A stretch of 64,000 nucleotides of DNA from Agarilytica rhodophyticola (GTDB lineage: Bacteria; Pseudomonadota; Gammaproteobacteria; Pseudomonadales; Cellvibrionaceae). This document shows positions 36,502 to 46,205 of this stretch, piece by piece. The position numbers and the translations under genes were made by a program. The notes beneath the pieces were generated by a model. That model made no database searches and was not told the DNA's origin. It saw nothing but the letters and a program-made list of their open reading frames with translations. The stretch spans positions 3,254,501 through 3,318,500 of the forward strand of contig NZ_CP020038.1 in NCBI RefSeq assembly GCF_002157225.2, written 5' to 3'. Each line of letters starts with the position of its first letter. Position 1 is the first letter of the stretch.

Positions 36502-37365
36502 ATGGCTGAAGAATTAGATCTACAAATAAGTTTAGAGCAATGGACGAAAAAATGGTTAACCGAAACTGGAGGTTGGTTTGCTGGGGAAAGGGTAGTAATG
36601 CATGGCAAAAATATTCTATCGCATATGTCGGGGTGTACTTGGATGGAAATGATATTGTTTGCCGTTACCAAAAGAGTGCCAGATAAAAAACAAGCTCAGT
36701 TTCTCGATGCCGTTTTGGCAATGTCAGGCTGTATTCCTGATCCGCGCTTGTGGAATAATCGGGTGTCAGCTCTAGCGGGCACTTCCCGCAGTACCTCTGC
36801 GCTGGGCGCAAGTGCAGGCATGGCAATATCCGACGCAATTATCTTCGGTTTTCAACCCATGGTAGCGGCGTTCACAATGTTGGAATCATTGTCACATCTG
36901 GATGAAGCAGACAGGCACATACAAATAGAAGAACGCCTTAAAGTTAGGAACAATGTTATCGGTAAGCCAGGTCAGGGAAAGGGTAGGGCTGTCGCCCGTG
37001 TTGCAGGTTATGGGCGTCCAGTGGCAAGTGGTGATGAGCGTATCCCACCTCTTATGGAAATCGCCGAAAAGTATGACTGTCACAATAAAGCGGCGGTGTC
37101 ATTAGCATTTGAAATTGAGCAATATCTTCAGGAAAACGGCCATGGATTACGCTTAAACACAGGGGGTTTAATTGCTGCCTTTTGTCTCGATCAAAAGTTA
37201 ACACAGCAACAGTTCTACTACTATATAAGTCATTGCTTTTGCGTAAGCTTATTGGCTTGTCATGCTGATGCAAGTGAGCATGCTGAAGGGGCATTTTTCC
37301 CTTTAAGATGTGATCAAATTAATTATATAGGGCCTCCTGAACGGCAGTGGAAATCTGGATCTTAG
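36502..37365 (+). CDS. Citrate-synthase-fold protein 2, degenerate
   Basis: A 287-residue protein also of the citrate synthase superfamily, in the citryl-CoA-lyase-like branch: MSGCIPDPRLWNNRVSALAG and the following STSALGASAGMAISDA are recognisable core helices. GYGRPVASGDERIPPL aligns with the GFGHPVY...DPR region but has Arg where the catalytic His should be, and the NVD aspartate position reads NTG. The first-His loop (GGAHE in the neighbour) is also missing. Between the two paralogues only the first keeps one catalytic residue, so the pair may act together, one as catalytic and one as scaffold, or bind a CoA ester only. It is three bases behind its partner. Confidence 0.7.
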   Translation: MAEELDLQISLEQWTKKWLTETGGWFAGERVVMHGKNILSHMSGCTWMEMILFAVTKRVPDKKQAQFLDAVLAMSGCIPDPRLWNNRVSALAGTSRSTSALGASAGMAISDAIIFGFQPMVAAFTMLESLSHLDEADRHIQIEERLKVRNNVIGKPGQGKGRAVARVAGYGRPVASGDERIPPLMEIAEKYDCHNKAAVSLAFEIEQYLQENGHGLRLNTGGLIAAFCLDQKLTQQQFYYYISHCFCVSLLACHADASEHAEGAFFPLRCDQINYIGPPERQWKSGS

Positions 37366-37507
37366 GCCTTGTTCACAATCATTGATACTCTCGATAACTT
37401 TTGTTAGCTAGGCTTTTTGTCGCCTATTGTTTGACGAAGTTTAGTATTACAGCTACACATGTAGATAAAAGTATTTTTTATAACACATGTTATCGAGTGA
37501 GCTTTTC

Positions 37508-39631
37508 ATGACAAGCAAGCGATCATACGCTTTGTGCTTATTACCGTGTTGGTTTTACGCCTTAATATTTATATGCAATTCAGCATACTCTCAAGAAGAC
37601 GAAGAATGGGAAGAAGATGAGGACGCTTTACTAGCATTATATGGTGATGAACAAACTATTAGTATAGCGACGGGAACAAAGCAATCCATTGCCAAAGCGC
37701 CCGCAGTGGCATCAGTAATTACCGCCAATATGATCAAATCTATGGGTGCGATAGATATTGATGATGTACTGGAGCGAGTACCGGGACTGCATGTGAGCCG
37801 GAGTAACATTGGCTATAACCCCTTGTACACATTTCGAGGTGTACTTTCCACATTTAACCCTCAAGTGCTCTTACTACTCAACGGAATTCCTTTAAGTAAC
37901 CTACATCTAGGTGATCGTGGACAGTCATGGGGAGGAATGCCGGTGGAAGCGATTTCTCGCATTGAGGTTATTCGTGGTCCTGGCTCTGCAGTATATGGTG
38001 CTGACGCATTCGCAGGGGTGATTAATATTGTAACCAAGCAAGCCGGCGAGATTAGTGGCACTGAAATAATTGCGAGAGCAGGTAGTTTTAATACTCGTAA
38101 TGGCGCTGTTTTAAGTTCTGGGAAATTACAACAATTTGATATCGCATTTGCTGCTGAATACTACAACACAGATGGTCAGCGAGAGATTATTGATATCGAT
38201 GCGCAAACGGGTTTAGATCAAGTTTTCGCAACCAATGCTTCGCTAGCGCCAGGGCCAGTATCGTTGTCGCGACAAAACTTAGACTTACGTTTAGATATTA
38301 GTAATGAGCACTGGCGTTTTAGGACAGGCATGCAAAGTCGGCGAGATTGGGGGGTTGGAGCAGGTGTTGCTAATGCACTCGATAGTAATAATCGCTACAA
38401 CTCCGATCGTATTAATGCAGATCTTACCTGGTCTGATACAGTAGCTCAGTATTGGGATATGACAGGACAAGTTTCCTACTACGACACGACTCACGAAGTA
38501 CGCGAGGATTTAATTATCTTTCCTCCGGGAACCAATCTAGGGGGCGGTATATACCCTGAGGGTTTTATTGGTAATCCAGAAGTTTTTGAGCGACATTACC
38601 GTGCCAGTATTTCCGGTTTTTATACCGGTTTTTCGCGTCATAAGATACGTGTAGGCGGTGGTGCCTACCGTGGTGATGTTCATCGTGTTAGAGAAACAAA
38701 AAACTTCGGCATCGATCCTAGGACAGGCACTGTTTTGCCTCCCGGAAGTCCTCTTGTGGATGTCAGCGATACGCCCTTTGTATTTTTGCCTGAAGATGAT
38801 CGAAAGAACCAATATGTATTTATCCAAGATATATGGCAAATAGCGAATGATTGGGAGTTAACCGCGGGTATACGTTATGATGATTACTCTGATTTCGGTT
38901 CAACCACCAATCCGCGTATTGCCTTAGTCTGGTCAACTTCTTACGACTTAACCACAAAAGTTTTATATGGACAGGCATTTAGAGCCCCGTCCTTTGCTGA
39001 GACTCGTCAAATTAATAATCCGGTTGCTCTTGGTAATCCTGAACTAGACCCTGAGACAATGCAGAGTATTGAGCTCGCATTTGACTATCGGCCCAACGAT
39101 CACCTTAATTTAATTTTCAATATCTTTGACTATACCTGGGACGATATTATTGAATTTGTCCCTGATGTTGGAGAGCCCACCAGCACGAGCCAGAATATTG
39201 GCAAGCAAAATGGCAATGGTATTGAGTTAGAGGTAATTTGGTCTCCTATTAAATCGTTAGACATATCCAGTAACTATTCATTTATCGATGCCGAAGACAG
39301 AAATGGCTTTGATGCCGCTAATATCCCCAATCATCAGTTCTTTGTTAATGCACGCTGGAATGTAACACAGCAATTGGAGCTATATGCTCAGGCGAACCGA
39401 GTCATGAGCCGAGAACGATTAAACGGTGATATTCGAGAGGAGGTCGATGATTATACCTTGGTCGATGTTAATGCGCGTTATACTTTTAGTAGCAGCAAGT
39501 TTCATATTTCACTAACTGTAAGAAATCTATTTGACAGCGACGCCAGAGAGCCCAGCACCGCAGTTTCAATCCCCAATGATCTACCTTTAGCCGGTCGACA
39601 TGCGGTTGCTGGATTAGAGTATGCGTTTTAA
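37508..39631 (+). CDS. TonB-dependent receptor, vitamin B12/colicin type
   Basis: A 707-residue outer-membrane receptor. A signal peptide (about 1-28, ending AYSQ) is followed by an acidic stretch, a plug (about 45-180; APAVASVITANMIKSMGAIDIDDVLERVPGLHVSR, IEVIRGPGSAVYGADAFAGVINI) and a barrel ending in AGLEYAF. The short length and plug resemble BtuB/FhuE-like and heme-type receptors rather than SusC. I chose the ATG at 37508 (GAGTGAG six bases upstream) over an earlier ATG at 37487. It overlaps the next gene by 11 bases, so the receptor and the binding protein are translated together. The substrate is unknown. Confidence 0.9.
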   Translation: MTSKRSYALCLLPCWFYALIFICNSAYSQEDEEWEEDEDALLALYGDEQTISIATGTKQSIAKAPAVASVITANMIKSMGAIDIDDVLERVPGLHVSRSNIGYNPLYTFRGVLSTFNPQVLLLLNGIPLSNLHLGDRGQSWGGMPVEAISRIEVIRGPGSAVYGADAFAGVINIVTKQAGEISGTEIIARAGSFNTRNGAVLSSGKLQQFDIAFAAEYYNTDGQREIIDIDAQTGLDQVFATNASLAPGPVSLSRQNLDLRLDISNEHWRFRTGMQSRRDWGVGAGVANALDSNNRYNSDRINADLTWSDTVAQYWDMTGQVSYYDTTHEVREDLIIFPPGTNLGGGIYPEGFIGNPEVFERHYRASISGFYTGFSRHKIRVGGGAYRGDVHRVRETKNFGIDPRTGTVLPPGSPLVDVSDTPFVFLPEDDRKNQYVFIQDIWQIANDWELTAGIRYDDYSDFGSTTNPRIALVWSTSYDLTTKVLYGQAFRAPSFAETRQINNPVALGNPELDPETMQSIELAFDYRPNDHLNLIFNIFDYTWDDIIEFVPDVGEPTSTSQNIGKQNGNGIELEVIWSPIKSLDISSNYSFIDAEDRNGFDAANIPNHQFFVNARWNVTQQLELYAQANRVMSRERLNGDIREEVDDYTLVDVNARYTFSSSKFHISLTVRNLFDSDAREPSTAVSIPNDLPLAGRHAVAGLEYAF

Positions 39632-40544
39632 AACAGTATACTTAATTCTTTTCATTACAATAACGTCGAATGTTAATGCATCATCGACAGGTGTTATTTA
39701 TGCTCAATCAAAAGAGCCTTTGAATTCTCTCTACCGTAGTATTTCACAAAAAGTTATTGGCTTAAGTGAAGCTTCCGGGGTTTATCAAGAATATATTGAT
39801 AAAAGTGGTGACGATAACAAACTCGCCAGTTGGATAGACCAGAGGAAGATCAGAAGTGCTGTTGTTCTTGGAAAAAAAGCGGCTAAGAAACTTTACAAAC
39901 AGCATAACGATATTTCTTTTGTGCTCGGAGCTACCTTTATTAATCCTGATAAAATGCCTAATATTTCCGGTGTATCTATGGCACCATCACCGGCAGAGTT
40001 GTTTCAACATTTAAAACATATTGCCCCGCATATTAGCCATGTCCATGTTATTTATAACCCTGCTCATCAGCAATGGTTGATGGACAGGGCCCGTTTAGCT
40101 GCGGAAAACCTAGGCCTAAATTTGATTATGCATCCGGCTGAAGATATATCGCAAACGGCCTTAAAATACAAAGAAATTACATTAGAGCAGGTGGCATCTA
40201 AAGAAGCTTTATGGTTGCCTTATAGCGGTAAGTCAGTGCCTAAAGCTTTACGTCAAGAAATTCTAGAAGCGGCGTGGAAGCGAAAGCTTATTGTTTTTTC
40301 TAGCAATCTGTCAGATGTGAATAAAGGTATCTTGTTTTCTCTATTTGCCGATCACAACGCGACGGGAAAGCAATTATTCGAACTTATGGAAAGTCGTAAA
40401 AATACACTTGAAGATAATTCGTCAGTACAGTTGTCGAAAAATCTCAATCGGGCTATAAATATTCGTACTGCTAAACATTTAGGTATTGAAATAAGTGATG
40501 CCGAGAGAGCGAAGTACGCATTGCTATATCCGCTCTCTCGTTAA
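39621..40544 (+). CDS. ABC-type periplasmic substrate-binding protein (PF04392-like)
   Basis: A 307-residue periplasmic protein. A signal peptide (about 1-20, ending VNA) precedes a two-lobed fold of the ABC transporter substrate-binding family PF04392. Evidence is VLGAT...NISGVSMAPSPAELFQHLKHIAPHISHVHVIYNP (near 97-145) and EALWLPYSGKSVPK in the hinge region. No ABC permease or ATPase follows; instead it overlaps the TonB receptor gene. Such orphan pairs are common in marine gammaproteobacteria and may relay a ligand or feed a regulator. The next gene is convergent, six bases away. Confidence 0.8.
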   Translation: MRFKTVYLILFITITSNVNASSTGVIYAQSKEPLNSLYRSISQKVIGLSEASGVYQEYIDKSGDDNKLASWIDQRKIRSAVVLGKKAAKKLYKQHNDISFVLGATFINPDKMPNISGVSMAPSPAELFQHLKHIAPHISHVHVIYNPAHQQWLMDRARLAAENLGLNLIMHPAEDISQTALKYKEITLEQVASKEALWLPYSGKSVPKALRQEILEAAWKRKLIVFSSNLSDVNKGILFSLFADHNATGKQLFELMESRKNTLEDNSSVQLSKNLNRAINIRTAKHLGIEISDAERAKYALLYPLSR

Positions 40545-40549
40545 GTCTA

Positions 40550-41425
40550 CTAAAGTTTTTTAATAATCTTTTGTAGTCCCTGCATAGATTTAGCTACCGA
40601 TTGTATATGGCTTAAATCTTTAGGGTACTGCTCTTGTTCGATGACAATCCACTCTGTTCCACCAACAGACATATTCGCTTTGATTAATGCCGACCAATCC
40701 GTTTCATCATCTCCAATAATAACGGGCATGTCCTTTTCTTCTTCCGAACGATAAATCTTATAGTGTGTCGTCAAAGTTCTACCCGGATAGCGTTTCACAT
40801 AGTCTACAGGATCTTTTCCTACATTTATGACCCAACCTACATCCAACTGGAGAATAACGTTATCACTCGTATTTTTGGCCAGATAATCCCAATAGGTAGT
40901 ACCCTTATAATCAGCGAATTCATACTGGTGATTATGAAAGCCAACACGCATTCCATATTGTGCAAGCTTTTCGGCGTGCTCATTTAAAAGCTTGGTAACG
41001 GTATCGATACCATCGGGGCTCCAAGCTCTCTCATCCCAGGGAACAATCAAATACTTAATATCTAGTTTCTGATAAAAAGCCACGGTTTTATCGAAATTTG
41101 TATCGTCTAACTGTTCAAAAGAAACGTGGGCTGCACTGCCTACAAGTTTTAGTTCGTCTAGCAAGCTTTTAAGTTCTTCTGGCTTATCTGCATAGTTGCC
41201 AAACTCATTGGCAAATTCAACACCATCAAATCCCATCTCTGCAAGTTGCGTGAGTGTCCCTTTAATATCTTTTTTGACATCTTCTTTTATTGACCACAGC
41301 TGCACACTAATTTGTGGCATAGTGTTACCACTCGATTTGTTTTCTATTGTATTTTCAATTGTACTTTTTTCTGAGCAGCCAAAAACGCCCAGAATTAATA
41401 ACATAACAACAATATAGCGTCGCAT
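40550..41425 (-). CDS. TIM-barrel sugar isomerase/epimerase-like lipoprotein
   Basis: A 291-residue lipoprotein: the N-terminal signal ends in LGVFGC, with the lipid-modified Cys at 17 followed by a Ser/Asn/Glu-rich linker containing a repeated IENT. The mature part is an AP endonuclease 2/xylose-isomerase-like TIM barrel (ISVQLWSIKED..., GFDGVEFANEFGNY, LQLDVGWVI, IVIEQEQYP). Conserved acids and histidines (HNHQYEF) fit a divalent-metal site. Periplasmic members in such clusters act on keto-sugars or keto-glycosides. It closes the GMC-oxidoreductase operon, 12 bases behind that gene. Confidence 0.83.
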   Translation of the reverse strand: MRRYIVVMLLILGVFGCSEKSTIENTIENKSSGNTMPQISVQLWSIKEDVKKDIKGTLTQLAEMGFDGVEFANEFGNYADKPEELKSLLDELKLVGSAAHVSFEQLDDTNFDKTVAFYQKLDIKYLIVPWDERAWSPDGIDTVTKLLNEHAEKLAQYGMRVGFHNHQYEFADYKGTTYWDYLAKNTSDNVILQLDVGWVINVGKDPVDYVKRYPGRTLTTHYKIYRSEEEKDMPVIIGDDETDWSALIKANMSVGGTEWIVIEQEQYPKDLSHIQSVAKSMQGLQKIIKKL

Positions 41426-41436
41426 AATAATTACCT

Positions 41437-43170
41437 TTATATTCGTCGTGCTTTGAGTTCTTTTGTGCAGTAATCCACTGCGCGTACTGTCATCGCCATA
41501 AATGTCAAAGAAGGGTTAACGACGGCGCTAGAGCAGTAGCTTGAACCATCTGTGACAAACAAATTCGGCACATCGTGACATTGATTAAAGCCATTTAATA
41601 TTGAATCTTTAGGGTCTTTTCCCATCCTGGCTGTTCCCACTTCATGGATCGCCAGACCGGGATAGGTGGAATCTGTGGAGACATAACTTTCGATATCTTT
41701 TAAGCCTGCTTTTTCTAGCATTTCTGTTGCTGTTTGAGCGGCATCTTCCATCATTAAAATTTCGTTCTCAGACCATTTACAATTAATGTGTAGCTGCGGA
41801 ATACCCCATTTGTCGGTCTTGTTTTTATTTAAAGTTACTTGATTTTCATAGCGAGGTAGCATTTCTCCTTGCGCTGCAAAACGAAACCACCAATCACCAG
41901 CTTCGGTTAACTGCTTTTTATAATCGGCACCTATACCTTCATCAAAGCGAGCACCTTGCCAATTGGTTCGATGCGCACCTCCAGCCAGTGCATATCCGCG
42001 CACATAGTTTTTACGGTAGCGTCTAGGTTCGTACTGAAAGTTAGGAACATAAATGCCGGTTGGGCGTCTACCCGAGTAATACTCGTCTTTGAACCCATCC
42101 ATACGGCCTATAGCGCCAGCATTATAATTATGATCCATTAGATAATGACCTAACACACCTGATGAATTGGCGATGCCATTGGGAAAACGTTTAGAAATGG
42201 AGTTCAACATAATCTGGGTTGTGCCTAAAGTGGAGGCACAAAGGAAAACTACCTTACCAAAATATTCTCGTGTCGATAAATTTTCGTTATCGATGATACG
42301 AACACCTTTAACACGATTATTTTTTTCATCGTAAATCAGGCTGTGTACAACACTGTTGGCAGCGATAGACAAATTGCCAGTTTTAGCAGCAGCGGGAAGG
42401 GTTGAGCTTTGCGTGGAAAAGTAGGCACCGAAAGAGCAACCTCTTTGGCACTCGTTTCTGGCGTGACAACGCGATCTTCCTTGTTCAATATGAAGTTGTG
42501 TAGGCTCTGTTAAATGAGCAGAGCGTCCAATCGTCATTGTTCGGTCAGGATAATGTGTTTCGACGATTTTTTTCATGTAAAGCTCTGGAGCTGTCATGTC
42601 GAACGCAGGTAAAAATTCACCATCTGGTAGCTCAGGTAAATTCTCTGCTGTGCCACTAATACCAACATGTGTTTCCACGTGACGGTACCACTTTTCTAAG
42701 TCTTTATAGCGTATTGGCCAATCGATGCCGTAGCCATCTGCTTTGTTGGCGTTAAAATCATAGTCGCTCATACGGTAAGACTGCCGATGCCAGAGTAAAG
42801 ATTTGCCACCTAATTGATTAGCTCTTACCCATGTGAAATTAGTATTTTTTTCGGTGGTGTAGGGCAGGTCGCGATCGTTACCGAAAAAATGTTTGGTAGC
42901 ATCATTAAATGCATAGCAGTGTTTCTGTACGGAATATTGCTGATCGACTAGTATATTGTCGACCTTCAATCTGTTAGCAAATTCCCAAGGCCCCTTATTT
43001 TCTGTGGTGTAGTCGCGCCGATGTTCTACAATACCGCCGCGTTCAATCATTAAAGTCTTGAATCCGCGTTCGCAAAATTCTTTTGCCGCCCAGCCACCGG
43101 TAACTCCCGAACCAATAACTAGAGCGTCGAATTCTTCATTACTCTCTTCTATGTAGCTTACTTTGGTCAT
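41437..43170 (-). CDS. GMC-family FAD oxidoreductase
   Basis: A 577-residue flavoenzyme. The ADP-binding GSGVTGGWAAKEFCERG motif (about 16-32) precedes the substrate and FAD regions of the glucose-methanol-choline family (NQLGGKSLLWHRQS, about 113). The C-terminal active site is seen in AIHEVGTARMGKDP and VVNPSLTFMA, giving the His/Asn pair. It is a soluble periplasmic or membrane-bound enzyme passing electrons to a partner subunit. The next upstream gene encodes the gluconate-2-dehydrogenase subunit 3 partner. Pairs like this oxidise sugars or glycosides, often at C3, with electrons going to the respiratory chain. No signal sequence is seen, so export may be by piggy-back on the partner. Confidence 0.9.
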   Translation of the reverse strand: MTKVSYIEESNEEFDALVIGSGVTGGWAAKEFCERGFKTLMIERGGIVEHRRDYTTENKGPWEFANRLKVDNILVDQQYSVQKHCYAFNDATKHFFGNDRDLPYTTEKNTNFTWVRANQLGGKSLLWHRQSYRMSDYDFNANKADGYGIDWPIRYKDLEKWYRHVETHVGISGTAENLPELPDGEFLPAFDMTAPELYMKKIVETHYPDRTMTIGRSAHLTEPTQLHIEQGRSRCHARNECQRGCSFGAYFSTQSSTLPAAAKTGNLSIAANSVVHSLIYDEKNNRVKGVRIIDNENLSTREYFGKVVFLCASTLGTTQIMLNSISKRFPNGIANSSGVLGHYLMDHNYNAGAIGRMDGFKDEYYSGRRPTGIYVPNFQYEPRRYRKNYVRGYALAGGAHRTNWQGARFDEGIGADYKKQLTEAGDWWFRFAAQGEMLPRYENQVTLNKNKTDKWGIPQLHINCKWSENEILMMEDAAQTATEMLEKAGLKDIESYVSTDSTYPGLAIHEVGTARMGKDPKDSILNGFNQCHDVPNLFVTDGSSYCSSAVVNPSLTFMAMTVRAVDYCTKELKARRI

Positions 43171-43226
43171 TGTTCTAATTCTTATACATTATGTTAAACA
43201 AAATACATTGCCTTTAAACACGCACT

Positions 43227-43844
43227 TTAATAGAAGCCTAAAGAGCCCCATGTTTTATCACCTTCGCGATACGGGATGGAACCTTTGAATCCATCGGGAA
43301 TAGCTTCGTATTTAAGCACTTTACTTGCACCGATTTCTGATGTGAAATAGCCATAGATAAGTAGGGCTTTTAGAAATTGAAACTTACTTTTATCGGACGC
43401 TCTGAAGCCTTTTTTATTTTCTACATCTCTAAGTAAATTCTGCTGTTGATCTTGACTCAAGTTTACAAAGTCGTTGCTATGCTGACGTCGACTGCAGCGT
43501 TGAATTTTACGTAGTATGCTGCGGCAATTATTTTGCTGTTCTATCGGATGACAATGGGCTAACTGGTGTTCGATAAAACCATGGCAATCTAGCTGGCTGG
43601 CACTTGGAGTGTCTGTTTCCGGTAATATAGCGTCACAGACACTATGTAAGATAGCTCTTTCACTTTGATTAAATACTTGGCCTTTGTCTTCATCAGCCAC
43701 TAAGCCTTGGCGATAGCGCGCCGCTTCAGAGAGTCCACAGCCGCCTACTAGACTTACTGCGGTGGCAGTTCCCACTAATTTTCCGAGGCGATATAAAAAT
43801 TCACGTTTCGTTGCATCCTCGACAAGATCATTATTCTTAGACAT
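43227..43844 (-). CDS. Gluconate 2-dehydrogenase subunit 3-like partner
   Basis: A 205-residue protein of the gluconate_2-dh3 family, the small partner of GMC or gluconate-type dehydrogenases. The N-terminus has a Tat-like pattern (KREFLYRLGKLVGTATAVSLVGGCG), with Lys-Arg in place of Arg-Arg and a Cys at about 36 that may be lipidated. The body has the family's SERAILHSVCDAILPETDTPSA. It probably carries the co-folded GMC subunit across the membrane and anchors it. The GMC gene is 56 bases downstream. Confidence 0.83.
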   Translation of the reverse strand: MSKNNDLVEDATKREFLYRLGKLVGTATAVSLVGGCGLSEAARYRQGLVADEDKGQVFNQSERAILHSVCDAILPETDTPSASQLDCHGFIEHQLAHCHPIEQQNNCRSILRKIQRCSRRQHSNDFVNLSQDQQQNLLRDVENKKGFRASDKSKFQFLKALLIYGYFTSEIGASKVLKYEAIPDGFKGSIPYREGDKTWGSLGFY

Positions 43845-43860
43845 ATTTATTCCTTGTGAG

Positions 43861-45135
43861 TTATTTAATATTCATGTTAACAGAGCTTGTGGCGTGCTCA
43901 GCTTGCGTATCTTCTGATGAAAAAATCTTTGATTTTTTCATCCACCAATAAAAAATAGAAAAGGCAACGATCAAAATAACAGGAAAAATAAAGAGTTTAA
44001 TTAATACTGCTTGGCCAGTAGCTAATTCCACAGCTTCAGGGCTTAGGTTAAGTGCTTGGGAGTGATTGCGGGCTGTGTCTATCCAACTACCTATAATCGG
44101 ATTCCAAATACTCACGGCGAATACGCCCAAGCCCCCCATAATAGATAAGCCTAACGGGCCGGTCTTAGGGGTATATTCTGCGACGCAACCAATCATTGTT
44201 GGCCAAAAATAAGTAACACCAATCGCAAACAAAATAGCGGAAGGATACACCATAAGCCCCTGTGCTTGGCTTAAGGCAAATATTCCCGCTGCGGCAAAGA
44301 TGGACGAAGCTAACAAAACACCCACAGGGTTAAGGCGATGTATTAACGGCCCTGCAAAGTAGCGACCGATGGCCATCAACCCAGTGATCATAGCGAGAAT
44401 AATCATTGGTGATGCACCACTTGCACCAAGAATTCGTTCTATCCATTGTTGGGTACCTAACTCTGTGGTAGCAGTGAGCGTCATACATAATGCCAAGAAT
44501 AAATAGATAGGCGAAAATAAGTGCTTAAAGTTTAAAACTGTCGAGTGCTCTGCAGCATCAAACTGTGGGAAGGTACTTCTTAGTAATAGGGCACCATAGA
44601 GCAAAGTCGGCAGTAAAATGATTCCCACCTGCCATTGCCAGCCTAGGCCCATGCTGGTCATTATTTTTGATAACAGTGCGCCGATCACGATGCCTCCGGG
44701 GAACCATACGTGAAAGCGATTTAACATACGGGTTTTTTCCTGAGGATAAAGCTCTGCTACGAGCGGGTTACAACCGGCCTCTACAGCTCCGTTGGCAAAC
44801 CCTACTAGGAAGGTGGAAATGAGTAATCCCCAAAAGCCATCAGAAATAATGGTAAGTATTAAACCGAGCAAATGACATATAAACGCCAACGAAACAAGCA
44901 TTCTGGCGCCAAGCATGTTGTAAAGAGCACCTCCAACCATCATTGCCAGAGGAAAGCCCAAAAAGGCCATAGAATTAATCCAGCCCAATTCTGTATCACT
45001 TAACCCAAATTGTGTACCCAACTGTCCCAAAATACCTGCCCGGATAGCAAAGGTCATAGACGTGACTGTCAGCGCAATACAACACAAGTTAAATACTTTT
45101 AAGCTATTGGTAGAATGATCGTTCATGTGTTTCAC
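43861..45135 (-). CDS. MFS sugar permease
   Basis: A 424-residue twelve-helix permease resembling FHS-type sugar:proton symporters (fucose/glucose/galactose) in sequence order: RAGILGQLGTQFGLSDTELGWINSMAFLGFPLAMMVGG at the N-terminus, and VGFANGAVEAGCNPLVAELYP in helix 4. Long hydrophobic helices alternate with short charged loops. It should import the sugar or keto-sugar for the operon. The start codon overlaps the stop of the isomerase gene upstream by four bases. The C-terminus has a short Lys-rich helix then an acidic tail. Confidence 0.85.
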   Translation of the reverse strand: MKHMNDHSTNSLKVFNLCCIALTVTSMTFAIRAGILGQLGTQFGLSDTELGWINSMAFLGFPLAMMVGGALYNMLGARMLVSLAFICHLLGLILTIISDGFWGLLISTFLVGFANGAVEAGCNPLVAELYPQEKTRMLNRFHVWFPGGIVIGALLSKIMTSMGLGWQWQVGIILLPTLLYGALLLRSTFPQFDAAEHSTVLNFKHLFSPIYLFLALCMTLTATTELGTQQWIERILGASGASPMIILAMITGLMAIGRYFAGPLIHRLNPVGVLLASSIFAAAGIFALSQAQGLMVYPSAILFAIGVTYFWPTMIGCVAEYTPKTGPLGLSIMGGLGVFAVSIWNPIIGSWIDTARNHSQALNLSPEAVELATGQAVLIKLFIFPVILIVAFSIFYWWMKKSKIFSSEDTQAEHATSSVNMNIK

Positions 45136-46187
45136 CCTATACCCAGTACTTGTTTATTAAGTGCGCTGTCAGCATCAACGCTGGCAAAGTCGTCAAAAGC
45201 TTTTTCTGTGGGAGTGATAATATGATCAGCAATAAATTTTGCGCCTTCAGCTGCACCAGTAAGAGGGTGCTTAATACAGCACTCCCATTCCATAACTGCC
45301 CAGCCATCGTAGTCATATTGAGTTAACTTACTAAAAATGCCTTTAAAGTCGATTTGTCCGTCACCTAAAGAGCGAAAACGCCCAGGTCGGTCGACCCAAC
45401 TTTGATAGCCACCATAGACGCCACATTTACCTGAGACATTAAATTCTGCATCCTTAACATGAAAAGCTTTTATTCTGTCGTGGTAAAAGTCGATGAAAGA
45501 TAAATAATCCAACTGCTGTAAAACAAAATGACTGGGGTCGTACAAAATATTGGCGCGAGGGTGTTGATCTACCGCGTCGAGGAAGCGTTCAAATGTAATG
45601 CCGTCGTGTAAGTCTTCGCCTGGATGTAATTCATAGCAGACATTGACCCCTGCGTCATCGAATGCATTAAGTATTGGTAACCAGCGTTCCGCGAGTTCTT
45701 CAAATCCTTGTTCCACTAAGCCTGCAGGTCGTTGTGGCCATGGGTAAAATGTTGGCCAGAGTAGGGCACCTGAAAAACTCGCATGATTTTTAAGGCCGAG
45801 GTGCTCACTGGCTTTCGCTGCGTAGTACATTTGTTGAATTGCCCACTCGGTACGCGCTTTAGGTTTATTGCGAACATACTCCGGAGCAAAGCCATCAAAC
45901 ATTTTATCGTAGGTGGGATGAACGGCAACCAGCTGACCTTGCAGATGGGTTGATAATTCGGTAATTTCTAGCCCAGCTTGATTGACGATGCCTTTAATTT
46001 CATCACAGTAGTCTTTGCTTTGCGCAGCTTTTTGCAAATCTAGGTAGCGGCTATCCCATGAGGGAATTTGAATACCTTTAAAGCCCAGTTGAGCAGCCCA
46101 ACCACAAATGTCTTCCAGTGTATTAAACGGTGCCTCATCGCCTGCGAATTGTGCGATGAAAATTGCAGGACCTTGTATCTTTTTCAT
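45132..46187 (-). CDS. TIM-barrel sugar phosphate isomerase/epimerase-like protein
   Basis: A 351-residue cytoplasmic protein of the xylose-isomerase-like TIM-barrel superfamily. Core motifs are GFKGIQIPSWDSRYLDL, CYELHPGEDLHDGITFERFLDAV, ILYDPSHFVLQQLDY and AVMEWECC, which supply Glu, Asp, His and Glu metal ligands. It has close relatives that epimerise or cleave keto-sugars (DgpB-, hydroxypyruvate-isomerase- or IolE-like). The operon partner Gfo/Idh/MocA enzyme (18 bases upstream) may deliver the 3-keto substrate. Substrate and reaction are inferred only. Confidence 0.87.
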   Translation of the reverse strand: MKKIQGPAIFIAQFAGDEAPFNTLEDICGWAAQLGFKGIQIPSWDSRYLDLQKAAQSKDYCDEIKGIVNQAGLEITELSTHLQGQLVAVHPTYDKMFDGFAPEYVRNKPKARTEWAIQQMYYAAKASEHLGLKNHASFSGALLWPTFYPWPQRPAGLVEQGFEELAERWLPILNAFDDAGVNVCYELHPGEDLHDGITFERFLDAVDQHPRANILYDPSHFVLQQLDYLSFIDFYHDRIKAFHVKDAEFNVSGKCGVYGGYQSWVDRPGRFRSLGDGQIDFKGIFSKLTQYDYDGWAVMEWECCIKHPLTGAAEGAKFIADHIITPTEKAFDDFASVDADSALNKQVLGIG

Positions 46188-46205
46188 TGACTCACTGCCT
46201 TATGG

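Noticed and set aside
35692-37365. Ordinary citrate synthase split by a frameshift
   Set aside because: The two products are each separate superfamily members covering the same core, not N- and C-terminal halves of one protein.
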